Below, piece by piece: positions 32,686 through 43,795 of a stretch of 64,000 nucleotides of DNA. A program made the position numbers and the translations under genes. The DNA lies in contig JABCPU010000242.1 of the NCBI GenBank assembly GCA_016800925.1, positions 1 to 64,000 on the forward strand. Reading direction: 5' to 3'. The DNA is from Suillus spraguei. Lineage: Eukaryota; Basidiomycota; Agaricomycetes; Boletales; Suillaceae. Position 1 is the stretch's first letter; each line of letters starts with the position of its first letter. The notes below the pieces were generated by a model. The model saw only the letters and a list, made by a program, of their open reading frames with translations, had not been told where the DNA came from and searched no databases.

Positions 32686-33155
32686 TGTTACGAACTGGGT
32701 GGCTTCACCAGCGACAGTGAAAAGACACAGACGGTCTGCTGGGAGTTCTTACAATGTTCAAAAGAGAACAAGGTGAAAGTACAAGGAATGCGTTCCGAGT
32801 ACGATCAAGGGTTCAGCCTCAAGGATAAGTCCGAGAGGTATCCGCGAGAATAGAGACTAAGGCTAAGGAGTGCTTAGACTTAGAGACGATTCAAGACGAC
32901 TTAGGTTGGAGACCTAAGCGAAGGAGATTCCAGGTAAAACCCAGTAAGATTAAAGTAGGGAATCTACTACAAGTACACTGTGCTTAAATAGGCCAATATG
33001 TGCGCACAGACCAAGAATAGTGAGAATGTAAGTGCGTATCCGAAGAAGGAAGGCAACTATAGTACAGATGCGTTGAGCATTGAGTCAGAGTCATGTTATG
33101 TAATATACAAGATAAATGGAGTAGAAAATGAATAGGGGCACGTACGATTGTAACA
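32686..33155 (-). repeat. 5' LTR of chromovirus B (470 bp)
   Basis: TGTTAC/GTAACA termini, nearly identical to 25548-26021 and to the LTR of element E. Confidence 0.93.
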
Positions 33156-33705
33156 CCATTGCACGTACTATAGGTCAGGATTATTGTCTAGCTCTGGATC
33201 AACCCAGTAGTGGACATAGTCTTTATAGTCCCCTTATCGCTCGTTAATACATCACACTCGTTCTCCATTACCGCCGGCATACCGCTGGACTTTTGATTGT
33301 TACTTTTGACTGAATTTCTCACGCTCCGCTACTTTACTGCTGAAAGTACCGTGGACTTCCTTACTGTTTCTTTGCACCGCTCGCAACCTTACGCTACTGC
33401 TGAGACCACTGCTCGACATCACTCACTAGACGCAACTGTTTCTGACTTTATCTCGACGGCGGTAGCCCCACGACGCATGACACTAGTTCCGGCGGTATCA
33501 TCGCTGACCGCGGCAACTTACCGCTGACTTGGATGCTTGTTTCGCAAATAAGTTAGACTTGAACTTGACCATACTAAATAGGCATCCCCCTTTAGGGTCG
33601 AACACTCTTGTTCTTACAAGTGAAGCAGACTAGACGGAGCGCAAGACTAACATACTAGTTTAGGCAGTGTTTTATCTACAGCCCAAGCTAGGTTGTATCT
33701 TTACA
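33156..33705 (-). repeat. Family C LTR, right part, split by chromovirus B
   Basis: Continues from 25547. It matches 8153-8704 and ends with ttgtatctttaca at 33705. Confidence 0.88.
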
Positions 33706-33706
33706 T

Positions 33707-34390
33707 TGGAACTGGGTGTCTCGTATTGACTGAATTATGTGTCGAGACCCAGATCTCAGAACTCGGAGCTTGGTATGCTTCATCTGATTTTCGGGGGTCG
33801 TAACTGGGTGTCTTGTAGGGCAACACAAGCCTCGCACCCTGCTTTCCACATTCTACAAGATAACCTAAGCGCCATAAAGGCCATTTCAAGAGATCACTTG
33901 CTGCTCCCGGAACTTGGTATGCTTCACTTGAATTTCGGGGGTCGGAACTGGGTGTCTCATATTGACTGAATTATGTGTCGAGACCCGGGTCTTGGAATTC
34001 GGAACTTGGTATGCTTCATCTGATTTTCGGGGGTCGGAGCTTGGTGCTTGTAGGGCAACACAAGCCTCGCACCCTGCTTTCCACATTCTACAAGATAACC
34101 TAAGCGCCATAAAGGCCATTTCAAGAGATCACTTGCTGCTCCCGGAACTTGGTATGCTTCACTTGAATTTCGGGGGTCGGAACTGGGTGTCTCATATTGA
34201 CTGAATTATGTGTCGAGACCCGGGTCTTGGAATTCGGAACTTGGTATGCTTCATCTGATTTTCGGGGTCGGAGCTTGGTGCTTGTAGGGCAACACAAGCC
34301 TCGCACCCTGGTTTCCACATTCTACAAGACAACCTAAGCGCCATAAAAGGCCATGTCAAGACAGCACCTGCTGCTCCGGAACTCAGTAAC
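33707..34390. repeat. 236-bp tandem repeat, nearly three copies, no gene
   Basis: The phrase tattgactgaattatgtgtc recurs at about 33724, 33960 and 34196. Each unit also holds ggcaacacaagcctcgcacc and aacttggtatgcttca. The units are almost identical, so the array is young. No coding frame with recognisable content is seen. Confidence 0.88.
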
Positions 34391-34439
34391 TGTGATTTAT
34401 TACCTCCTCTGATTGGATGATATGCAACTCCCTCAGCTC

Positions 34440-34930
34440 TGTCATGCCTACAATTATCATACACATGAGCCCACCCGTATATATTTTATACCACCCTTGG
34501 CCCACCTGTCTAATATAATATACTGTACAACACCCTCAGCCCACCCATCTAATAAATATTTATATAACACTCTCGGCCCACCCGTCTAATACCCGTCTAA
34601 TTTAATATGTGTCTGGGCCCACCCATGTATGTGATAAAAGTACCCTTCACATACCTGTCTATTTGATACACATCTACCTTGATACACCCATCTACATGAT
34701 ATCCAACTACCTTGGCCCATCCGTCTACTGGATATTCATGTACATCGGCCCACTCTACATATTCTTTGCATGGGCCCACCCGCTGTCATGGGAATAATAT
34801 TCCTCCCGGCCCATCCATCATCAACGAGGATATTTCTACCATGGGCCCATGGTCTGCTGGCCTGTATCATACAGGATATTATGCACGTCCGTTCACTCGT
34901 ATAATACAGAGATAGTTCACTGTAATATGT
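34440..34930. repeat. Degenerate cccaccc-rich satellite, no gene
   Basis: Repeats of a roughly 40-50 bp word such as ctcggcccacccgtctaat. The same satellite, in the same orientation, is at 50905-51374. Its end (atggtctgctggcctgt, 34853 onward) recurs at 51881. Confidence 0.8.
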
Positions 34931-35058
34931 GGAGTGTCAATTTTTGGGACTTTGCACCAGGCACCTGGCACTCGGGACTCAGAACCAATAAAGAGACTTT
35001 GACCCACACATTGTGAGTGCTGAACCCCGAAATCCGGAAGTCCACAGTTTCGGGGTTC
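34931..35058. repeat. Minisatellite fragment next to the solo LTR
   Basis: Units of the gtgctgaaccccgaaatccgg type. They continue beyond the solo LTR at 35534, so the LTR is a later insertion. Confidence 0.6.
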
Positions 35059-35533
35059 TGTTACGAACTGGGGTGGCATCACCAGCGACAGTGAAAAGAC
35101 ACAGATGGTCTGCTGGGAGCTTCTTACAATGCCCAAAAGAGGACAAGGTGAAAGTACAAGGAACGCATTCCGAGTACGATCAAGGGTCTGGCCTCAAGGA
35201 TAGTCCAAGAGGTTCTTACGAGAATAGAGACTAAGACTAAGGAGTGCTTAGACTTAGAGACGATTGAAGGACGACTTAGGTTGGAGACCTAAGCGAAGGA
35301 AGTTCCAGGTAAAACCCAGTAAGATTGAAGTAAAGAATCTACTACAAGTACACTGTGCTTATATAGGTAGATATGTGCGCACAGACCAAGTAACTGTGAG
35401 AATGTAACTGCGTATCCTAATAAGGAAGGCATGTGTTGTACAGATGCGTTGAGCATATGAGTCGAAGTCATGTGACATGATATACAAGTAAGAAGATAAA
35501 GGGAAATGAATAGGGGTACGTACAACTGTAACA
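35059..35533 (-). repeat. Solo LTR of the B/E chromovirus family (475 bp)
   Basis: TGTTAC/GTAACA termini with a perfect target duplication ggttc at 35054-35058 and 35534-35538. Confidence 0.93.
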
Positions 35534-35908
35534 GGTTCGCATGGATTCTTCTTTTGGACTCAGATGTGAGGCAGAAACTTGCCACCATTGGAAGATATCT
35601 ATTTTGTCTCGAACCTTGAGTGCTGAACCCCAAACCATGAAATCCGGTAGTCCACAATTTTGGGGTTCGGGTTCGGTACCTAAGATTCGTGACTCGCCAC
35701 TCAGAAATATGTGAGGCAATCTTGCCATTCGGAAGTCGAGTCCCATGAATTGAGTCCCAAACTCTGAGTACCTCGGCACTCGGGCATTCGCCACTCAGCA
35801 TTTGGGATTTAGGACTCTACATCCGGAACAAAATATTCAGGAGTCAAGACAATCATTTGGACAGAATATAATATTTCACATCATGTATGAAATGAAGACC
35901 TTCCTATT

Positions 35909-36702
35909 CTAAACACAGTGAAGAGGACTCCACTCCCCTGCTCTCTTCAATCTCTGTAGCATGTCAGTGTACATCTTCACCTCTGCCATCTTCTCATGGA
36001 TACCCTCATCTTGCTCCTCCATCAATGCTACCAGGCATGCTTGAATCATCTTAAGTCCCATCACTGATGGGCCTGATGAGTCATTTACCTCCTCAGGAAG
36101 AACCAAGCCATCATCCTCAACTCCATTTTCCATCCAATGCTGGTAGTGAGCGACACACGACCTCATGATTTGACCCCATTGCCATGGTTCATTCGGAATT
36201 TCAGTGTGTCCCATCCACCATAGAGTATCATAGCTGGGAATAATCCGGGATGGATGTCCCGGAGTTGTGACATCATCAAACTGACATAGGTGGGATGGAA
36301 AGATGTGTTGGAACAGTGTTCCAGGTAGCATGGGATACAATGTCAGGATATGAGCGACCGGGCTTGGAACAATAGAAACAATGTTCCTTGCAGCTGAGTA
36401 CTGCAGGAGTGGAGTAACAAATGTCTGTTGGAAATCTCAGCATTGCCCACCAAAGTCAGCTGGTCATCTGGTCATCAGTGACTTACATTGATCTCCCATT
36501 GCAGCCCAGCCTTCCAGTACATGATCCGGGCAGAAGAGGGAGGGTTGTTAGCAGCCTCCATCTGATATTGAGAGATACATACGCGGATGCGCGATGCAGC
36601 CATATTCAAAGTACAAGAAATATCTTGAAGTTTCAGCTTCATGGGTTGCCAGTGATGTCCAGTATTTGGAGTGCCAGATGTGGATGCAGGAGTTTCAGGC
36701 AT
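35909..36702 (-). CDS. G4, unknown KDZ-linked protein (arm 2 copy, open)
   Basis: Starts at 36702 (MPETPASTSGTPNTG). After the intron, exon 2 stays open from TFVTPLLQYSAARNIVSIV through PMLPGTLFQHIFPSHLCQF to the stop at 35909. Arm 1 has a frameshift within this stretch, so this is the better copy. The composition is mixed with a helical C-terminus (EKMAEVKMYTDMLQRLKR). It lies downstream of the KDZ transposase on the same strand. I recognise no domain and cannot assign a function. Confidence 0.55.
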
Positions 36703-36873
36703 GGCTAATGCAAGAGTGTGATGCTGTCAATGAAAGTGACAGATGGTGAAGAGGTGATCATATGAGTCACTGATGGATGGATAAGAAATTCAAACTCCAG
36801 CATGGGCTGACCCAGACAATTCCCAGGACTCGATGTTTGGGTGTCAAATATGTGTTTCATCAGCAAAACAAAT

Positions 36874-39800
36874 TCATTCATGTGCACCATCAATCAACGC
36901 GGGCTGCAGGTCTTGAAATGCTGCCTGTGCATCTTGAGCTAGTAAGGAATACATTTGAGACTGCCTTCCGGCATAGCATGCATGACCCGGAAGTTGTTTC
37001 AACAATGATTCCTGCATCCGGGCACCCCATTTGGTTGCCTTCCACAAGAAAAAGTTGCACGTCCAATCCATCTCTGATTGCACCAATGATATTTCTTCCA
37101 TCCATCGATCCCGTAGTGCCTTTGCCCGAAGCCAATGAACTCGGTAAACTTGGGATGGGTCCTGTCAGCTCACCACGGGATATATCAAGCATACCCGAAC
37201 TCACATTCCTCATTCCACGAATTTTCTGGACCCTCCATATCGACTTCCACTGACCAGAACCAAGCAAGGGACTCATTTCGCTGACCTCGGGCATTTGGAT
37301 CGCCGACGGCAGTGCTGATTTTGAGCTGCTTGCGAAGCAGGGGTTTATATTTCTGAAGCTGGTCTGGCCCCGGCTCAAGTTGTATCATTTGCTTCCTGGT
37401 TTTTGTATATATACTGGCATGTAAGGATACTGCCTGCTGCACTGATGTCACCTGGGACCACGCTGAGTTTTCAGGGCTTGATATTTGGCTTGCCTAACTG
37501 TTGTTCGGAACAGGATAGCCTTGTTGCACAAGTGAATGCGGAGATTGTGCAGGGCATCATTGGCCTGCCCTTCACAAAGCAACATCTCCAATGGAATCAG
37601 ATCCTCTGCCATACAGTGTCTGCAATGTTCAACCCCGAGGTTTGATGGCAATGGAATTATGGTGAGCTCAGGTGAGTTTGTCCACATCAGATGTCTCGGT
37701 GAAATCTGCCGGGTCATCATCGATATCATCAAGAATATCTATGTTCAAGTCATCAGGATCGTCATCTGCATCAAATCCCTCTCCCAGATGCGTAAGAGCA
37801 GACCGAGTGAATTCATCTATCTGGCCTTGGAGACGATCGCGTTGCTGGGCATATCTAATCTCTGTGTCTCCGTTGATTGTCTTCCAATTCTGCGGACCTC
37901 GATGAGCAATGCAATTTGAGCCTCTTCAATTGCCAACCCAATGGATATCCATGTTGCCACAGATCTGCGAGAGGGTGCTGCATGACGGGCATTACCCGCT
38001 TCTAGTAGTCTAAGCTCAATCTCCTTTTTGCTTGGTGCTAAGTGCAAAATGAATGTGGAGCTCCACGGAGACAAAGAATGTCAACTTACCCTTCTTGATA
38101 TTGATTTCATATAAATCCATCGCCGCAGGATCCCTGATTATCCTGGACTGAGTGACCATCTCGCTGGCTAACCATTCTGTCTTTAAATTGCCAGGTGCAG
38201 CTTCATTGAGTCTGTCGAAAGCCTTGCCACTTTTGGCGATGCCATTCTTCGCCAGCTTGTATTTCCGGCAAAGAGTCCTTTTCATGCAAATCATCTTGCA
38301 GAAATTGGAATCGTTCATCTGATAATCAAGACATTCCTTTTGGTGTGGGGATGACATTCCCCGAGCGGCAGGGGAAATCAGGTTGAGATGTGCTCATAGG
38401 GTCTCCATGATCTCTCCATCAATCCGGCCAATGCCTTCAATAAAATTCGAAGCATATCAGACATAGCAACTGTCCTGATGTCCATGCACATGCCACAACC
38501 CGATTCCAGGAATGATGGTCAGTTCCGGTACCATGTCAAGGTATCAGCTTCAATCCACCTGAACCGAAAGTGCTTGTTGTATTGACAGTTGATGTCATAG
38601 AAGGTGACAGCCCTGGTAATGCCTTCCATGTTGTGCTGGGCAGCCTCACAAAGGGCATAGTCCATGTTCATTTGTCTGCAAATGATGCATGGTCAACTAG
38701 TGAATGTTGAATGGCATGTTTGGCATGCCTTTCCCCTTTCTGAAAATCAACCATTGAGTGAGGGACAAAGCACCCGTGCCAGGCGCAGGCAACTCCCCCG
38801 ATTCCTGTGGACTCGAGCTTGTGCCCGCCGCATTTGCTTGATTGACCGCCCAGTGATTGTTGCAGCTCAATTTTTCCACTGTGTCAGCAGCCTCCGCAAG
38901 ATGCATTTTATACCTGTCCTTTCTGACCATGAATCCAAGCCCATCTGAAAGCCATCTTCATTGAGGGGATTAATGGGATGCAGGTGTTCGGCTTTGAAAT
39001 TTCCGTCCATCACAACTGACTGGGTGTATTTCCAGCTTGGAGTTCTTATCATCGCCGAGTTCACTTCGGTATTGAAGAGGACTCACTCATCAAGTGATTC
39101 ATCCCCTGACAATGATACATTAATCCCAGGCTGAGGACATGCCGGGCAAAATAATGCAAGATCTCCTGCATTCGGGATGTCAGAACAATGGCCATAGCCA
39201 TGCCATTTCATGGTCTTCAACTGCCTCCACTGTCAAGCGACTCTCATGAGCTCTCTGTATTGATCCTTGCCATGGCCTTTGTCAACATAATGTCCTTTAG
39301 ATGAAGCAAGAATAGCATTACTGGAACAAGGTGTGGAAACATGCTCGAGGTCATTCACTGGAGCTTGCTGTAATAGTTCATCGCGGAGGTGCCGCATTCA
39401 AGGTTGTCCAATAGAAAATCATCCAGCACTCTGAAGGTAAACACGGCCTTCGGCCTGTTAAATGATGCAGGGAAAAATCCATGCCAGAACATTTGAATGT
39501 CCAGACTCATGGCATTTGGACAATCACAGCATCAAACCTCGAGGCAGTGAACTCCAGACTTGTCAACGATGACCATGGTGTTTTCCTTCGCTGGAAATCA
39601 GGTCCGACACAGACGGAAGATCTTCAGGCTCTAGCTGGTCTTCAGGTTCATCTCCTTCGAACAAATCCCACCTATCTGTGAGCACCGGACATTGCTTGCC
39701 ATCATGCCCGAGGTGTATGGTGAGTCCCACATGAGCGAGACAACTCCGCTCGAAGAATTGACCATTCCATTGACTGATCCAGTGGAAAGGATTGCAATGA

Positions 39801-40173
39801 TGTTGACTCCTGCAACAGCCCGTGCAATAGAGAGGCTCGCCAAGACAATCTTGACATTTGTAGACCCCATCCTGGTGGCAGATGATGCATCTCCTGTCTT
39901 CTGGTGGAGCTTCTCGATCCAGGAGGTGATGCAGATATGATTCCTGCCTTGGCAGCCATTGCCTGAGGTAGTCATTTTGACTCTGCATTTTTTATATTTA
40001 GCTATAGTTTCAATGACACTCCAACATTTAACATGAACTTGCCATGGTTTTGGGAGTTGCAATGGCTCAAATGAGCCTTGGTCTTGCTTGTAAGTATTGT
40101 CAGGAAAGTCATCCCAAGGAGGTGGTGCCTGAACAGGCTGAAGTGTTGGTGATTCTGGGGGAGAGTGAGGCAT
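36874..40173 (-). pseudogene. KDZ transposase with CxC2-type zinc cluster, arm 2
   Basis: Mirror copy of 20561-23861 with the same domain order: CxC2-type cluster near 39690-39950, RNase-H-like core motifs (DGNF, FYDINCQYNKH, HVHGHQDSC, IDGEIMET) between 39000 and 38350, and the helical C-terminus ending at 36874. The same TGA stops are present (for example before YASNF near 38455). A few extra one-base differences exist, such as a lost base near 37852 and another near 37455. Both copies are inactive. Confidence 0.88.
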
Positions 40174-40483
40174 GGACCTGTAGGCTCCTGCCCCTTGCTT
40201 CTACCCTGTGGGATTTTTGCAATGGGGTGCATCTACCTATCTTCATCTTATTTTCTAATGCTAATTTTGCAAGCAAAGCATCTGCTCAGGTGGAATGAAT
40301 TTTTATTACATTGTGGTGTCATACTGTCCTGCCGACTCATTACAAATTTATGTCCATTTATGGCTTCGGGACCAATATAGCTCAATTAAGCTACTGTTAG
40401 GCTTTTCTCAAAGTTCAACTTCTGACAATTCATTAATACTTCCACCTTGCTTATCCTCAGCCAATTCTGCAATCTGATTCACC

Positions 40484-42336
40484 ATAGCAAGGACGGGTCA
40501 TCCCACTCACTCGACTTCCAGCAGAAATAGGGCACGTCAACCACAGACACAGAAGCTCACGGAAAACAAGATTTTGGAGTTGAAGAACTACCTTCCTGAG
40601 TGGACCGCGGTCAAAAGGGGTGAGAAGTAAGGGGTTTTTACTGCAATTGCCAGGGCAGCCAGGTTGTTTGCTCCTAAAGTCGACCAAGGACAATGGAAAA
40701 AGAGGAAGCAGGTGATGCGTCTTCGTTGTGTTGAAAAACTACAATTTTAACATCTTATTCTTCCATCAACTCTCAGATGTATAAGACTTGGTTGTTCAAC
40801 AACAAGAAAAAGAAGGAAAGGAAGGACATGATAAAGTATGGGAGGAAATGGACGCCTAGGATGGTGGTCTACCAGCAGAACCGCAAAGAGGTGCTAAAGA
40901 GGATTGAGGATGAGTCCGGGGCAAAGCCGGGAGATCCCAGTATGTTCAAACATTATCAAGGGGCTGTGAAGAGAGTCATGGCTGAATTGGACGATAAGGA
41001 GTTGGAGAAGGCAAAAGAAACAGCGGCAGAATGGTCCAACAGCTTTCCTCCTCCGGAGATACAAGCACAAGTTGCTCGTAAGAAGGGACCGGCATATATG
41101 GAGCACTTTTCGAAAGAGATGTGGAGGCAATGTGGGATGAGAGTGTTTGTGTTGTCAGCTTGGAAGAATGAAGAGGGAGAGGTTCTGTTCTGGATGTAAG
41201 TCAATTGTGTCCGTCATTGCCGATCTTTTAATATATGTGTGCAGGCATGATGATAATGAGGCATTAGGAGATGGTGATAGCTTCATGAAGACAAAGGACT
41301 GGGAGGACATTGAGCCAGTATGGCAGGAGTATGCCCAGGAACAGTTTGGTGAGTGTTTGAACTTTGGATGCAAGAATGAATTTGTTGATCATCACAATGA
41401 TAGGTGCCGGGGCACAGGACGGAGGACGACAGGTGAAGGGAGGTCACAAAAGAGTCAGAAAACCAGCTTTTGAACTCGACACAGATGGGGATGGGATGCC
41501 GTTACTTCCAGACATCACAGAAACAAAACTTGAGGAGAAGAAAGCCATAGTCAGGGCATTTCTTACATCGCACTACAGTGAGTCTTTCGTGGCAACATCA
41601 AAGATGTTGCTGAATGCGTGGACACAGGAATATGTTCCAGGAATGACAAGGCTGTCGTGCCATGGAGTGCCCTCATACAAAGTCAGGATGACTTTGTGGC
41701 AAGGAAGTATCTTCCAGCGGATATTGACCTGAAGGAGCCTTCGAAGTTGCAAAACTGGGACACCACAACCTTGCTCAATTTCTGGTATGCTCAGCAGGAA
41801 ACAGGAAAAGATTCAACATTCCTGTTCAAAGCATGGAAGAATAAAGATGGGGACATGGTACCATCTGTGGTATCTGGCAAGTCGCCCTCTCGTCAGACTT
41901 GTAAAGTGAGAATGCAGCAGAGGGTAGCTCTCCGAAGGCCCAGGATTCATCAACAGAAGCCGAGAGTGATACCGACAGTGACACTCATCACATGGAGGAT
42001 GACATTAATGACTCGGCTGACGGTCGATCCCCGCTGAAGAAACCCAGATGAACAGCACATCCATCTTCAGCACCCAAGGAGACAGAAGTTCCATGTTCAA
42101 TGCCGAAGCCTCACCCAGCCAAGCCAGCCAAAACAGGTGCACTTTTGACATCACAAATGGGCAACCTCCTGGCCAGGTTGACTGAGGAAGTGGAAGAGAG
42201 GAACATGTTGCTGGAACCAACAAGCATACAGGGCAAGAAAGCTGTGATTGAACCATCCACAAGGACCACCCGGAGTAAGTCTCAAAAGCTGGTAGAGAGT
42301 ACACTTCGAGTAACCAGGGCAAGGGGAAGGAAATAA
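40484..42336 (+). pseudogene. G2, conserved KDZ-linked basidiomycete protein (arm 2 copy)
   Basis: Four exons read on the plus strand. Introns at 40712-40776, 41196-41244 and 41349-41403 all obey GT-AG and restore the frame (WM-HDDNEALGDGDS; QFG-AGAQDGGRQVK). The expected start codon is ATA (40484-40486) in the context cacc-ata-gca, so the ATG seems lost in both copies. In-frame TAA near 40624-40626 and TGA after LKKPR (about 42048) also interrupt it. The protein is basic and rich in charged helices with Trp-containing blocks (NWDTTTLLNFWYAQQ, FKAWKNKDGDMVP). It ends RVTRARGRK. Divergently placed from the transposase about 300 bp away. Function unknown. Confidence 0.6.
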
Positions 42337-42679
42337 TGTACATATACCAAACTGCCCCCATTTGTACCACACTATCATCCTTTGTCACACTTCTCAAAAC
42401 ACTGTGTCCCATGTCCCAAATGTCAAATCTGAAGCACTGAGTTCCGGACGAATCCTGATCACCGAGTTCCAGATGAATCCCGATCACTGAGCTCTGGACC
42501 CTGGGTATCATCATTGGTAGTTGGTATTCAACACTATGGTTTGTGCATCATCTAAAATAAATTGGAATATGATTGTTATACATTAAAAATTCAGTGGTGG
42601 TGTACATGATGTAAGTATGTGTATGAATATCCAAATATTTACATATGAGGTTGATCATCACACTTCTCAATGAGGGTAT

Positions 42680-43577
42680 CTAATACCAGCAGCAATTCTG
42701 TTTGGCCCTTTGCAACCTCTGGAGGTCCATATCAGCTCTTCTGAGTTTGTTGGATGTGTCAGCCCAAGCCACTTGGAATGGTCGGTCAGCCTCGAGGAGT
42801 TGATGTACAGTAGGCTCCGGAAGATTGCCATGACACTGTTGGTAATGACCCAGGCGATCTAGAATCAATGCAACTTACAGAAAATTAGCAGAAAGATAAA
42901 TAATGGACAATTAAATACTCACATTCTCTTTGATCATATGACATGAGTGGCATGAACTCCTGAAGCATGGCACACAGTTCTTCATTGCTGAGTTCCGGTA
43001 TGGGTATTGACGTTCCAGAGGTGTTGCATTCACTTGGGAGATCACATCAATAATGAAAATGAGATGGTATGAATTAACTCACATGGAATGGCTAATCCTG
43101 GGATAGCCAGAGCATCAATCTCAACATCAGCACATTCCAGTACTTCATCACAATCAATAAGATTATCTTCAGGCCCTAGATACAAGTCCAGATTGTTGAA
43201 AAAAGCGAGTTCCTCAGCCTGAGCCAGGTATAATTGATCTGGATGGATTGAATGAACATGCAAAGTTGGATTATCTACATTTGAATTGAGAAACCTACCA
43301 GGAATTGCATCTGAGACATCCGGACCAATAAATGTCTGGTCAATTGGAAGATATACTGAAAGCAACACATACCTGATGAAATCCAGGACTCAGTCTCATC
43401 ATCCAGCCCAAGGTATACATCATCCAGTGCATCTGGTCCATCTCTGGTCAATTGAAAGCTATACTGAAAACACAACATACCTAGTGAAATCTGAGACTCA
43501 GTTGAGTCATCCACATCCATTGAGTTGCATTCAGTGACCGGAGGTTCATAAAATCTGACTGCTGGTTGAGATCTCAT
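42680..43577 (-). CDS. G3, unknown acidic protein (arm 2 copy)
   Basis: Same gene as 17155-18053, read on the minus strand from MRSQPAVRFYEPP at 43577. It has the same 108-bp internal duplication and the same acidic and helical segments. The start lies 219 bp from G1 (43796), so the two genes probably share a bidirectional promoter. Confidence 0.45.
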
Positions 43578-43795
43578 GATGTCTGATCAACTGATCAAAC
43601 TGATTGATAACTGATAACTTTGAAGTTCAACACATGGCTAGCAACTGCTGAAAGTTGAACCATGACCAAACAAAGACAAACAATCAATGTTTATCAACAT
43701 TGTCCTTCAATTGTCTGGTTTCTTTTGAAACTTCATCCTAGTGATAACAGGTTTCAAACTTATCTCAAGCTTTTCACATCTCTCAGTCAATCTAA

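Larger units (their letters stand above)
25548..33155 (-). mobile_element. Chromovirus (Ty3/Gypsy) element B, full length, minus strand
   Basis: The 5' LTR is 32686-33155 and the 3' LTR is 25548-26021. It was inserted into a family C LTR: ccat is duplicated at 25544-25547 and 33156-33159 (probably ccatt with one base lost). Order on the minus strand: gag, protease, RT, RNase H, integrase, chromodomain, ORF3. RT keeps YMDD (29888-29899), and the last 596 pol codons are open. Breaks are mainly one-base indels in gag, the linker, RT and ORF3 rather than stops. Its LTRs are more alike than those of A, so it is younger. It lies at the symmetry centre of the giant inverted repeat. Confidence 0.95.
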
